From Patescibacteria group bacterium (GTDB taxonomy: Bacteria; Patescibacteriota; Microgenomatia; UBA1406; GWC2-37-13): a stretch of DNA of 64,000 bases. Within the stretch, counting starts at the first letter, position 1; the number at the start of each line of letters is the position of its first letter. The position numbers and the translations under genes are program-made. Below are positions 34,581 through 42,978 of this stretch, piece after piece. Location: positions 40,760-104,759 of the forward strand of contig JAMCTE010000012.1 in assembly GCA_023381015.1 (NCBI GenBank), written 5' to 3'. The notes below the pieces were generated by a model. The model did not search any database, was not told where the DNA came from, and saw only the letters and a list, made by a program, of their open reading frames with translations.

Positions 34581-35346
34581 AGCTTTTAGTTAAATTTAAA
34601 ATTACGCTCTTAAAATAATAAATAAAGTACCCGCTAATTGTCAATAGGATAATGGATGACAGCACCCAATTAAAACTATATCCCAGAAAGTATAAATGAT
34701 CGGCTTTAATTTTGTCAAATAGAAAATATATAAGAGAAAAATACCACAATGCCGCGTAAAAAAGAAAACCCTTGAAAAACTTCTCTTTCCTTATCTCTAA
34801 AAGGATCCTGTAAGTCAGGAAAGCCGCCAATGCGAAAAATATCGCTTCATAAAAAGGCGTCAGATGCCTTAATCCGTCATAGCCAAAGTATCTCGTTCTC
34901 AAAGGAAAGTTTGTTTTCGTACCTACTTCCGACCCGGAAAAAAAATTGCCCAGCTCGACGAAAGTAGCGCTGACGAAAAAGGGCGTGACAAAATAGTCGG
35001 TCAATTCAAAAAAATTAATTTTCTTCGTCGACGTAAAAAAATAAAAAATGAGCAAAAAACCCAGCAAACCACCCCAAATCGAAAACCCCGGGTAACCATT
35101 TATCAGAATAAATTTAAGAACGCTGAATCCGAACTTGCTCAGGTTCAATAAGACGTAAACCAACCTGCCAAAGAAGATTCCTCCCAGCAGTGATAAGAAT
35201 AAACCGTCAAAGACATCCTCTTCCTTATGGGACGTCAACCTGACGTTCTTCCAAAGCAGAAAACAAGACCAAAAAAAACCCAAGACCAGGAAAACCCCAA
35301 AAGTATAGATTTTGACGAACCTCAAATCCAAAAGGACTGGTAGCAT
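34495..35346 (-). CDS. Lgt-like membrane protein lacking key Lgt residues
   Basis: 283 residues, about seven membrane helices. The layout follows prolipoprotein diacylglyceryl transferase: FFGRLVYVLL, GYPGFSIWGGLLGF, ELGNFFSGSEVGTKTNFP and LTPFYEAI align with Lgt landmarks. However, the histidine of the S-F-H-G-G motif is Trp here and the Arg before the G-N-F motif is Glu, both important in E. coli Lgt. It may therefore have another activity. Its basic C-terminal tail is encoded out of frame within the dksA-like gene. Confidence 0.65.
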   Translation of the reverse strand: MLPVLLDLRFVKIYTFGVFLVLGFFWSCFLLWKNVRLTSHKEEDVFDGLFLSLLGGIFFGRLVYVLLNLSKFGFSVLKFILINGYPGFSIWGGLLGFLLIFYFFTSTKKINFFELTDYFVTPFFVSATFVELGNFFSGSEVGTKTNFPLRTRYFGYDGLRHLTPFYEAIFFALAAFLTYRILLEIRKEKFFKGFLFYAALWYFSLIYFLFDKIKADHLYFLGYSFNWVLSSIILLTISGYFIYYFKSVILNLTKSYGQKISKKIHFRAKRKTTERKGKEPSSD

Positions 35347-35396
35347 GATTAATAATCAAATATTTAATGTCAAATATCAAATATAATTATATCATT

Positions 35397-36941
35397 ATGT
35401 TCAAGAACAAACGTTTTCTTTTGATTCTTGTTCTTGTCGCGGCGGCGGCACTGCGGCTATATGGAATCAACTGGGACCAAGGATTTCATCTCCACCCCGA
35501 CGAACGGATGCTCATCATGGTTACGGAAAAAATCAATCTCTTTGCCAACCTGAACCCTGATTTTTTTAATTACGGCAGCCTTCCGATTTACCTTTTAAGG
35601 ATCATCTCTCCTACCGGAAACTATGACAGCCTGCTTCTTGTGGGAAGAGCTCTGTCGGTCGGGTTTGATCTGTCGACCATAATATTCATTTATAAGATTG
35701 CTCATTTACTATTCAAAGACGAAAAGGTGTCTTTTTTTTCCGCCCTGATCTATGCGTTAACCTTTTTTGCCATCCAAAACTCTCACTTTTTTGTCGTCGA
35801 TGTTTTTCTGACGACGTTCACGACCATCTTGATCTATTTATTGCTTTTGTATTTTAAATCTCCAAGCGTTAAAAAAACTGTCCTTGTAGCTTCGGTGTTT
35901 GCGGCGATGTTGGCAATCAAATTCACAGCTATTATTTTTTATCCAATAATCTTAGTCGTTATTGTCTGGAAACTATTCAAAAATTTTAGACAGTTGATTG
36001 TCTCCTTATTCATTTTTCATGTTTCATTTGTAATTTGCCATTTCTTATTTATGCCTTACGCTTACATCGATTACCAAAAATTTTTTTCCGACGTCCAACA
36101 GCAACTACAGATGAACTCGAATCCCTATATATTCCCTTATACTCTCCAATACGTCTATACGACTCCATACCTTTACTATCTGAAAAATATCTTTTTGTGG
36201 GGACTCGGGCCAGTTATTGCGTTCCTGTCCGTAATCGGTCTATTTCGGATGTTAAGGACCAAATGCCAAGACTGCATTCCTAAATTTTTGTTTTTAATTT
36301 TCTATTTTTTTTATTTTTTGATCGTCGGCCACTCCAGCGTCAAGTTCATGCGATATATGTTGCCCCTCTATCCGTTTCTCGCCATCTTGGCGGGTTTTGC
36401 CATCGCTAGATTACATAAATTTAACAAAATCCTGTCTGCCGCGGTTTTAATCGGAGTCGTATTTTGGACCGGTATTTTCATGAATATCTATGCCCAACCC
36501 AATACCAGGGTTTCCGCAACGAACTGGATTTTGAAAAATATTCCCGCCGGGTCAACCTTGGCAATAGAACATTGGGACGACCGCCTGCCGATATTTGGAG
36601 GAGAAAACTATCAATACCAGGAAATGACCTTATACGACCAACCTGACGACGACAGCAAGTGGGCCGTCCTCAACGACAAATTGAAAAAAACCGACTATAT
36701 CATCATCGCGTCAAACCGGTTATACGTGCCTTTGCAAAAATTGGCCGATTGCAAACGATACAAAGTCTGCTATCCGAAAACCGCCGAGTATTACCGCAGA
36801 TTATTCGACGGCCAGCTCGGTTTCAAGAAAGTGGCCGAATTTTTGGTGACGCCTCTTTTTATTAACGACCAATCGGCGGATGAGTCATTCACCGTTTACG
36901 ACCACCCGAAAATAATGATCTTCAAAAATTCGGCTCGATGA
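35397..36941 (+). CDS. GT39-type membrane glycosyltransferase
   Basis: About 514 residues from ATG 35397. The frame is open from 35367, but TATAAT at 35382-35387 lies inside that extension, so the message would be leaderless from 35397. Ten or more helices. The catalytic-type acidic pair is Asp35-Glu36 in FHLHPDERM in the first outer loop. The C-terminal 130 residues form a soluble outer domain. Probably transfers a sugar from a polyprenyl carrier to a protein or glycan outside the cell. Convergent with the next GT39 gene (20-bp overlap). Confidence 0.75.
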   Translation: MFKNKRFLLILVLVAAAALRLYGINWDQGFHLHPDERMLIMVTEKINLFANLNPDFFNYGSLPIYLLRIISPTGNYDSLLLVGRALSVGFDLSTIIFIYKIAHLLFKDEKVSFFSALIYALTFFAIQNSHFFVVDVFLTTFTTILIYLLLLYFKSPSVKKTVLVASVFAAMLAIKFTAIIFYPIILVVIVWKLFKNFRQLIVSLFIFHVSFVICHFLFMPYAYIDYQKFFSDVQQQLQMNSNPYIFPYTLQYVYTTPYLYYLKNIFLWGLGPVIAFLSVIGLFRMLRTKCQDCIPKFLFLIFYFFYFLIVGHSSVKFMRYMLPLYPFLAILAGFAIARLHKFNKILSAAVLIGVVFWTGIFMNIYAQPNTRVSATNWILKNIPAGSTLAIEHWDDRLPIFGGENYQYQEMTLYDQPDDDSKWAVLNDKLKKTDYIIIASNRLYVPLQKLADCKRYKVCYPKTAEYYRRLFDGQLGFKKVAEFLVTPLFINDQSADESFTVYDHPKIMIFKNSAR

Positions 36942-38439
36942 TGTAAAAAGCGCCCTTTCCATCAGGATAGTAGATTATTTTCTTGATCCTGTAGGAAAAT
37001 TTAATATTTTTTGTCTCCTCTACTCTCAAGGCGAACAGTTGCTTTTTTTTGGCGTCGTACCTGTCGATGCCGCCGATGAAACAGTTCTTGCAGAGGTGGT
37101 TTGGGTCATAAAATTTTAAGAAAATTTCCGGGGCGTTGAAATAACCGGTCATGTAAAGACCGTCGTAATTTTTCGTTTTGGTTCTGAAGTAATCGACGAT
37201 TTCCTTGGGTCCATACTGCCAACCCCAAAAATCAGCCGAATAATCAGGATAAACCCTGTCTAATTTCAGGAAGTTAAAAAACGAAGCTGCCGCTACCGTC
37301 AAAAAAACCAAAACAATCAAAAGCTTAAGTTTTTTGCCCTTAACCCAAAAGACAAGTTGACCCAAACCATAGGCGCTGACGATCTGAAAAGGAATGACGC
37401 CGATAATCGACCTGGTCGCCTGAGGTTTGATGTCGGTAAAAACCGTCCCGAGGGGGTAAAAAAGAAGAAAAAACAACAGCAAAAAAAACTCCCGGTATTT
37501 TTTTCTTATGACCAGGAATGACAGACCTAATACTATCAACGGCAATTCAAAAACGTAAAGTTCACCCAAACCTTTGACCGAGTGCCGGGTGACAAACTGG
37601 CCCGGAAAACCAATGTCGCCGGTCTTGAATAAAAAATCCCAGGAAAAATGGTTCCAGTAACCGACCAAAAAAGAACCAAACGTCAAAGAACTGTTTTTCA
37701 CCTCCATCCATCTTGACAAAAAGCTATTATTCTTTAAATATGGAAGCATCAAGACGACGAAAACGACCGCGATTGCGACATTGGTCAACCAGAATCTTTT
37801 ACTCTTCAGCCAATGTTTGGTTTTGCTGAAAAAAATAAAAAACGTTGCCAACAACAACAAAGGCCAAATTATTTTTATTGGATAATAGGTAAAAAAAGTC
37901 ACCGACGAGGAAAGAATAGTCAAAAAGTAATATTTTTTAAAATTTTTCAACGATTTTAAAAACAAAAATAGGCTGAATGGTAACCAGAAAGTCGCAGAAA
38001 TCAGTTCAAAACCAATCCGGCTGAAGTGGATGTGCCAAGGAGAAATCGCCAACAACAATGCTGCCAAAAGACCGATCTTCAGATTAAATAATTCGCCACT
38101 CAGCAGAAATATCGCCAAAACCGCCAACGTTCCATAAAAAACCGAAGCCAACCGGACCGAAAATTCGCTCAAACCGAATAATTTGATTAATGGAATGTCC
38201 GAATAGATGTAGACCGGGTCGGTATACTGCCCGAATGCTTTAAACAACAAGGGTAACTTTGTCCCCCATTCGTCCCTGCCTGTCGTCAAAACAGAATAAG
38301 CGTTATAGCCGATCGATGCCTCATCGCAAAAAAATCCGGCCGGGTTATTGCTGACATTCCATATCCTAACGATAAAAGCGAAACCAAGAATAAAAAATAA
38401 AATTAAATAAGCAAGTTTGTTTTTGAAACTTTTGTCCAT
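36922..38439 (-). CDS. GT39-type membrane glycosyltransferase
   Basis: 505 residues, about ten helices. The first outer loop holds Asp39-Glu40 in GFFCDEASIGYNAYS, followed by TTGRDEWG, the usual signature of PMT/ArnT-like enzymes in Patescibacteria. It starts 4 bp after the epimerase gene, which could provide or modify the sugar nucleotide, so the two are likely functionally linked. The acceptor is unknown. Confidence 0.78.
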   Translation of the reverse strand: MDKSFKNKLAYLILFFILGFAFIVRIWNVSNNPAGFFCDEASIGYNAYSVLTTGRDEWGTKLPLLFKAFGQYTDPVYIYSDIPLIKLFGLSEFSVRLASVFYGTLAVLAIFLLSGELFNLKIGLLAALLLAISPWHIHFSRIGFELISATFWLPFSLFLFLKSLKNFKKYYFLTILSSSVTFFTYYPIKIIWPLLLLATFFIFFSKTKHWLKSKRFWLTNVAIAVVFVVLMLPYLKNNSFLSRWMEVKNSSLTFGSFLVGYWNHFSWDFLFKTGDIGFPGQFVTRHSVKGLGELYVFELPLIVLGLSFLVIRKKYREFFLLLFFLLFYPLGTVFTDIKPQATRSIIGVIPFQIVSAYGLGQLVFWVKGKKLKLLIVLVFLTVAAASFFNFLKLDRVYPDYSADFWGWQYGPKEIVDYFRTKTKNYDGLYMTGYFNAPEIFLKFYDPNHLCKNCFIGGIDRYDAKKKQLFALRVEETKNIKFSYRIKKIIYYPDGKGAFYIIEPNF

Positions 38440-38443
38440 CTCT

Positions 38444-39490
38444 TTACATGATTTTTTTGATTAAACCCAGGATTCCTTGTTTCCATCCGACGGTATGGGT
38501 GACTCCGCTTCCCCGGCTTTTTATGTCGAGATAGTTTTTTTGGTACCAGCGGTAAGCTTTGATCAAGGCATCGGAATTGGAATAGCGAGGGTGCCAACGC
38601 AGTGTTTTCGTCAACTTTTTAATAGAGACGAAAGAATCTTTGTCCGCGGTATCGTAAACCCACTGGTATAAAGGGGACAGTTTAAGTTTTTCGAATAACC
38701 AGAGGGCGTTTTTCACTAGAAAAGCAGGTGTCGGAAAAATTTTCGACTTCGATTTCGTCGCCGCGAAAAATTCCTTGAAGTCGCCCTTAACGGTGGCGAA
38801 TTTTTCCGCTCCGATGTTGAAGACGGAATTAAAATCGGAGGAATTTCCTTTTGTAAACAAAAATGTCGCCGAAACCAAATCGTCAACGTCAAGGAGCTGA
38901 TACCGGTTGTTGCCGTCTCCGACGACCGGTATCTTTTTGCCGTCATGAATCCAGTCGAAAAGAATTTCAAACACCCCTAACCGATAGGTCCCCAAAAAAG
39001 TTTTCGGCCTGATGATGGTAACGTCCAATCCGTTTTTCATGTAACTGAAACAGAGGTCTTCCGCGTCAATTTTCGATTGGCCGTAAGGTCCGACCCCGAC
39101 CCGCTGGTCTTCCTCGACGATCGGGTGTTTTTCCGGAACGCCGTAGACGGCAGTCGAAGATATATAGACAACCCTCTTGACTTTATTTTTGCGAGATGCC
39201 TCGAGGATGTTTTTCGTCCCTCCGACATTGGTTGAGAAAATATCGCTTGCTTTCCACAAAGGTAAAGCCGCCGCCGCATGAATTACATAGTCAAATCGGC
39301 TGGCTTTGAATATCTTGTTGATGAGTGAAGAATCACGGACATCCCCGGTCATGAACCGGCACGACTTTGGATATTCTTCCTTGGCGAAAGGCGCGACATC
39401 CAAAAGATAGACTTCCGCTTTTTTTTTCGAGAAGTACTTTGCCAGGTGAAGTCCTAAAAAACCGGCTCCACCGGTAACTAAAACTTTCAT
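38444..39490 (-). CDS. NAD-dependent sugar epimerase/dehydratase (extended SDR)
   Basis: 348 residues. Rossmann motif VTGGAGFLGLHLA (5-17), SSTAVYG and the catalytic Tyr-x3-Lys in GPYGQSKIDAE, then RPKTFLG. All fit the extended short-chain dehydrogenase group that acts on UDP- or GDP-sugars or on sterol-like substrates. The exact reaction cannot be deduced. It forms an operon with the GT39 gene downstream, pointing to surface glycan synthesis. Confidence 0.88.
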   Translation of the reverse strand: MKVLVTGGAGFLGLHLAKYFSKKKAEVYLLDVAPFAKEEYPKSCRFMTGDVRDSSLINKIFKASRFDYVIHAAAALPLWKASDIFSTNVGGTKNILEASRKNKVKRVVYISSTAVYGVPEKHPIVEEDQRVGVGPYGQSKIDAEDLCFSYMKNGLDVTIIRPKTFLGTYRLGVFEILFDWIHDGKKIPVVGDGNNRYQLLDVDDLVSATFLFTKGNSSDFNSVFNIGAEKFATVKGDFKEFFAATKSKSKIFPTPAFLVKNALWLFEKLKLSPLYQWVYDTADKDSFVSIKKLTKTLRWHPRYSNSDALIKAYRWYQKNYLDIKSRGSGVTHTVGWKQGILGLIKKIM

Positions 39491-39502
39491 ATATTTAAAT
39501 TT

Positions 39503-39578
39503 GTCATCCCTGAGAAATCAGTGATCCAGATTCTAGATCGAACGTTTAAGACTGGATTCCGGCCTACGCCGGAATGAC
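39503..39578 (+). repeat. Dispersed palindromic repeat, copy A
   Basis: 76 bp bounded by GTCATCCCTG and GGAATGAC, with the hairpin TTCCGGC-CTAC-GCCGGAA on the right and ATCCAG/CTGGAT pairing the two halves. Same element as 48917-48991; the last 30 nt or so are identical. Confidence 0.75.
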
Positions 39579-39609
39579 AATAAAAGATAATGTATAATTA
39601 TACAAATTT

Positions 39610-40182
39610 ATGAAAACTTTAAAAGTCGGTTTTGACCTGGACGGCGTCATTCTTTATAATCCGGTCCGGGTATTCAGAGTCGCTGCCAAAACAATTCTTA
39701 AACCGATCAAAGCTACCCTCCTTCATCAAGAAAAAGCTTCTTTTTACCTTCCCTCTTCAAACTTTGAAAAGTTGCTTTGGAGGATTATCCATATGACAAG
39801 CTTTAAAATCAATAACGGCTATGACGATCTAAAAAAACTTTCCGACAATAAGAATATTGAACTTTATCTCATTACGGGGCGTTATAATTTCTTAAAAGAC
39901 GGCTATCTGTCTTGGCTAAAGAGAATCGACGCTAAAAAAGTTTTCCAATCTTGCTACTATAATGAAAAAAACCTCCAACCTAACCAGTTCAAGGAAAACA
40001 TGATAAAAAAACTAGGCCTTGACGTTTATGTCGAAGACAATTTTGACATCATCGAGAAACTGAACCACCATACCAAAGCCCGGATCCTTTGGCTTAACAA
40101 TATAGTCGACAGAAATATTCCCTACCAATTTAGCTACTCTTCTTTGCAAGAAATCTGCCGATACCTGAAGACACTTGTTTGA
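39610..40182 (+). CDS. HAD-superfamily hydrolase-like protein
   Basis: 190 residues. HAD motif I is GFDLDGVI with Asp9 and Asp11, motif II is LYLITGR, and the acidic motif IV is VYVEDNFD. Cytoplasmic; probably a phosphatase for a small molecule, similar to 5'-nucleotidase-like or sugar-phosphate members. A TATAAT box (39593-39598) lies 11 nt upstream. Its 3' end overlaps the convergent CBS gene by 53 bp, the longest convergent overlap in the window. Confidence 0.78.
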   Translation: MKTLKVGFDLDGVILYNPVRVFRVAAKTILKPIKATLLHQEKASFYLPSSNFEKLLWRIIHMTSFKINNGYDDLKKLSDNKNIELYLITGRYNFLKDGYLSWLKRIDAKKVFQSCYYNEKNLQPNQFKENMIKKLGLDVYVEDNFDIIEKLNHHTKARILWLNNIVDRNIPYQFSYSSLQEICRYLKTLV

Positions 40183-40996
40183 ATATTCCGCCCCTCTCCT
40201 GTTTGATGAAAAATTGGAGCAAGTCTCGGCTGGTGACGATGCCAATCGGGTGCCTTTCGCTGTCGATGATGACGACGCTGCCGATTTTTTTGTTGATGAT
40301 CGTCTCGGCGACGTCGGCAAGAGTTTTTGCCGGATTCATCGTCAGGACATAACTCTTGGCGAAAGTCTTGACGTGCAAGTTATAGAAGCTTCCCTTGTTT
40401 CCGACCCGTTCGCCCCTCCCCTCTTTTGATTTCGGACCGATGATGAAGTTGATCAAATCGTAATAACTCAAAACTCCCTTCAACTTTCCTTCAAAATCGA
40501 CCACCACCAGCTTGGAAATTTTTTCCGTTTTGAAAAGATGGAGTGCCTCGTTGATAGAGGTATTCTGCTTGATCGTGACCAGTTTCCTCCAACGAGTCTT
40601 GAGGACGGACTCGATTTTTTCCTTGAATATGGGCAGGCTCTTGAAATGGGAAAGGACTCGCCTGACGGAAACGATTCCTAAAAATTTTTCGTCCTGGCTG
40701 AAAACCGGCAGATAATGAATCTTTGACTGGATAAACAATTCGCAAACTTTATCGATCGGATAGTTGAGATAAATCCTTGGCGGATGGGTCAGGCAGTGAA
40801 CGACTTTGGTATTGCCGGGATGCGATGACTTGACTGCCGAATAATAAGGATTGATCACTCCCAAAAATTTATTTTCTTCGTCGAAAACAAATCCGGCGTC
40901 GTGGGAAGTCGAAAGCTTGCTTAAAACCGAAGACAGGGAACTTTCCGGAGAAACCCTGATGATGTTGGTGTCTTTGAGGATATTCAGCAACCTCAT
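40130..40996 (-). CDS. Protein with four CBS domains
   Basis: 288 residues made of four consecutive CBS repeats (about 5-60, 68-125, 133-190 and 213-275); the strand-helix signatures DAGFVFDEENKFLGVINPY, KIHYLPVFSQDEKFLGIVS and SVVIIDSERHPIGIVTSRDL show them. CBS pairs bind adenine nucleotides and act as sensors, but there is no attached enzyme domain here. It begins 7 bp after the M29 peptidase gene and is the last gene of the long minus-strand run. Confidence 0.85.
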   Translation of the reverse strand: MRLLNILKDTNIIRVSPESSLSSVLSKLSTSHDAGFVFDEENKFLGVINPYYSAVKSSHPGNTKVVHCLTHPPRIYLNYPIDKVCELFIQSKIHYLPVFSQDEKFLGIVSVRRVLSHFKSLPIFKEKIESVLKTRWRKLVTIKQNTSINEALHLFKTEKISKLVVVDFEGKLKGVLSYYDLINFIIGPKSKEGRGERVGNKGSFYNLHVKTFAKSYVLTMNPAKTLADVAETIINKKIGSVVIIDSERHPIGIVTSRDLLQFFIKQERGGIFKQVSSGIGRFLAKKSS

Positions 40997-41003
40997 GATT
41001 TAT

Positions 41004-42203
41004 TTATATCACAAAAATTCCGTCTTTGTAGATGATTTTTTTGCTGCCGTCTTTCATGATCGCCTCGACGGCTTTCGGATTGGTGTTGATGATATCGCAG
41101 TGTTCGATCGATTCGTTGAAACCGAGCCTGTCCCAATCTTTTGCCGAAGCCGTCCGAACGTCTCCGGTATAAGCCTCATGGTACGACGTTCCTACCGCCA
41201 GATGGGAGTTGCCGTAATTGCCGCCGAAGTTTTCGTCGTACAAAGTATTGGCCATGAATCTGGAAATCTTTGAAAATCTTTTGTCGGTCAGGGAAAATTC
41301 TCCGATCTTGTCGGCGTTTTTCTGGGCGATCATTTCCCTCAGGAGCTTTTCGTTCTTGGCGGCTGAAGCCTTGATCACCCGGCCGTCTTTGAATTCCAAA
41401 TGGATATCCTTGATGATGTTTCCATACCGGTAAAGCGGAAAATTATAGAAAATCTTGCCGTTTATCCCCCGCCAGTCCGGCGAAGTGAAGATCTCAAAGG
41501 ATGGGATGTTGGCGCCGCGTCCTCCCAAAAACTGCCTTTTTTCTCCATAAGAAATATAAAGGTCCGTGTCCTTGGAAACCATGTGAAACCGGTCGATCGG
41601 AAGGGAGTTGAGCTTACCGAGGAGGTCATTGATTTGGCCGAAGGTTTTTTCCCAAACGGCAATCGGATTTTTTTGATCCAAAAAACAGGCGTTGACGATC
41701 TCCTGCCAAAAATCACCAATCGTCAGACCCGCTTCCCTGGCCATCCCCTCCGTCCCGTATAAGCAAAGCGACCAAGTCAACTTTCCTTTATCTTCTTTTT
41801 CAAAAAGCCATTTGCGAAGAGCTTGACGCTGGCTGTTGGCCAAAATGATCTTTTTCGGGTCAACGGTTTTGAGAAGGAAAGGGTCGGTCGGCGCAATCAA
41901 ATAGAGCCGGTGGTCGATCGTATCGATGAGCGATTTGGTGTACTGTTTCGGAAAAAATTTGAGCTGGTCGTCGCTGGCGGTCTCGAACATCGTTTTCTCG
42001 AACGACTCGTCACTGCTCTTGACGATCGGATGCCCGCCTTTTTGGAGAATCCTCTTGAAAACGGCAAGGGCCAAAGGTTTGGCTTCCAGGTCATAGACTA
42101 AGTAGACGACGTCTCCCTTTTTGATCCCCTTCCCTTTCCCCAAGGCGAAGTCGACCATGACGCGGGCGTAGTTTTCAAGAATTTTTTTGTCGGGAGTGAA
42201 CAT
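41004..42203 (-). CDS. M29-family metallo-aminopeptidase
   Basis: About 399 residues from ATG 42203 (MFTPDKKILENYARVMVDF aligns with the family start; an ATG 27 bp upstream is possible). The metal site is visible in GRGANIPSFEIFTSPD (Glu) and LYDENFGGNYGNSHLAVG (Glu and His), with the Tyr/His in SYHEAY. The family removes N-terminal residues from peptides in the cytoplasm using two metal ions. It is in line with the pyrimidine cluster but has no evident link to it. Confidence 0.88.
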   Translation of the reverse strand: MFTPDKKILENYARVMVDFALGKGKGIKKGDVVYLVYDLEAKPLALAVFKRILQKGGHPIVKSSDESFEKTMFETASDDQLKFFPKQYTKSLIDTIDHRLYLIAPTDPFLLKTVDPKKIILANSQRQALRKWLFEKEDKGKLTWSLCLYGTEGMAREAGLTIGDFWQEIVNACFLDQKNPIAVWEKTFGQINDLLGKLNSLPIDRFHMVSKDTDLYISYGEKRQFLGGRGANIPSFEIFTSPDWRGINGKIFYNFPLYRYGNIIKDIHLEFKDGRVIKASAAKNEKLLREMIAQKNADKIGEFSLTDKRFSKISRFMANTLYDENFGGNYGNSHLAVGTSYHEAYTGDVRTASAKDWDRLGFNESIEHCDIINTNPKAVEAIMKDGSKKIIYKDGIFVI

Positions 42204-42243
42204 AGACAAAAATGGTAACAGAAACTTCATCAGAAAACAATCT

Positions 42244-42942
42244 CTACCCAGTCGCTACCGGAATGGCAAGGTTACCATCCATCTCGATCAAAATTTTTTC
42301 CAGCGTTTTTCTTGATCGTTTAATATCTCTGGCGCTCTTGATTTCTAGATGATGAGGAATATGATACAGGGCCGGGTCCACAGGCGTCGAGAATGCGATT
42401 TGATCTTGAATCAACAAGATCGACTCGTTTATATTATCTACATGCAAACGGACCAAAACAGTCTCTTTGAGATTCTCAACAGTGACCGTTTGTTTGCCTT
42501 TTGAGCTTTTTCTTTTAGCGCCCGCAAGAATAGTAGATGCTATTTCTTCGTCCAGATCGAGTAAGGCACCATCTTTCCCCAGAATCTTCATCGCATAATC
42601 CTCTCTTAAACTAATACCCCGATTTAAAACAATCGATCCGGATTTTCTTCGTATGTCGTCGCCGACATTGATTTTTGAGAGTATGTTCGCCTCATCGACG
42701 TCGATTCGAGAGTCAAAAGCAAAGTCTAACCCGCTGTTTTCCCTGACCTCACCGGGATTGTTAGCTACATAGGAAAATGCCAAAGCCAATCCGGCTAAAC
42801 CAAGACTCCGGAAGTTTCTTGCCGACCAATCGACGACTTCCCCAGCACTGGAGCACATTCGTATCGCTTTGGCTATTTTGGCTCCGTTGCCTTTTGTCAA
42901 CTGTTCCGGCCATTGGCTGGGTAGTTCCGGTCTTGCCAACAT
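42244..42942 (-). CDS. Hypothetical protein, 232 aa
   Basis: I do not recognise this protein. The N-terminal third is mildly hydrophobic (FRSLGLAGLALAFSYVANN), the middle is charged and likely beta-rich (GSIVLNRGISLREDYAMKI, then ETVLVRLHVDNINESILLI), and the end has a basic helix (SARDIKRSRKTLEKI). No signal peptide or metal motif. It lies between the PRTase-like gene and the peptidase gene on the same strand with gaps of about 36-40 bp. The codon pattern matches its neighbours, so it is probably real. Confidence 0.6.
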   Translation of the reverse strand: MLARPELPSQWPEQLTKGNGAKIAKAIRMCSSAGEVVDWSARNFRSLGLAGLALAFSYVANNPGEVRENSGLDFAFDSRIDVDEANILSKINVGDDIRRKSGSIVLNRGISLREDYAMKILGKDGALLDLDEEIASTILAGAKRKSSKGKQTVTVENLKETVLVRLHVDNINESILLIQDQIAFSTPVDPALYHIPHHLEIKSARDIKRSRKTLEKILIEMDGNLAIPVATG

Positions 42943-42978
42943 GTCATTTATTCTAGCACAAAATATTGGTATGGCGGC

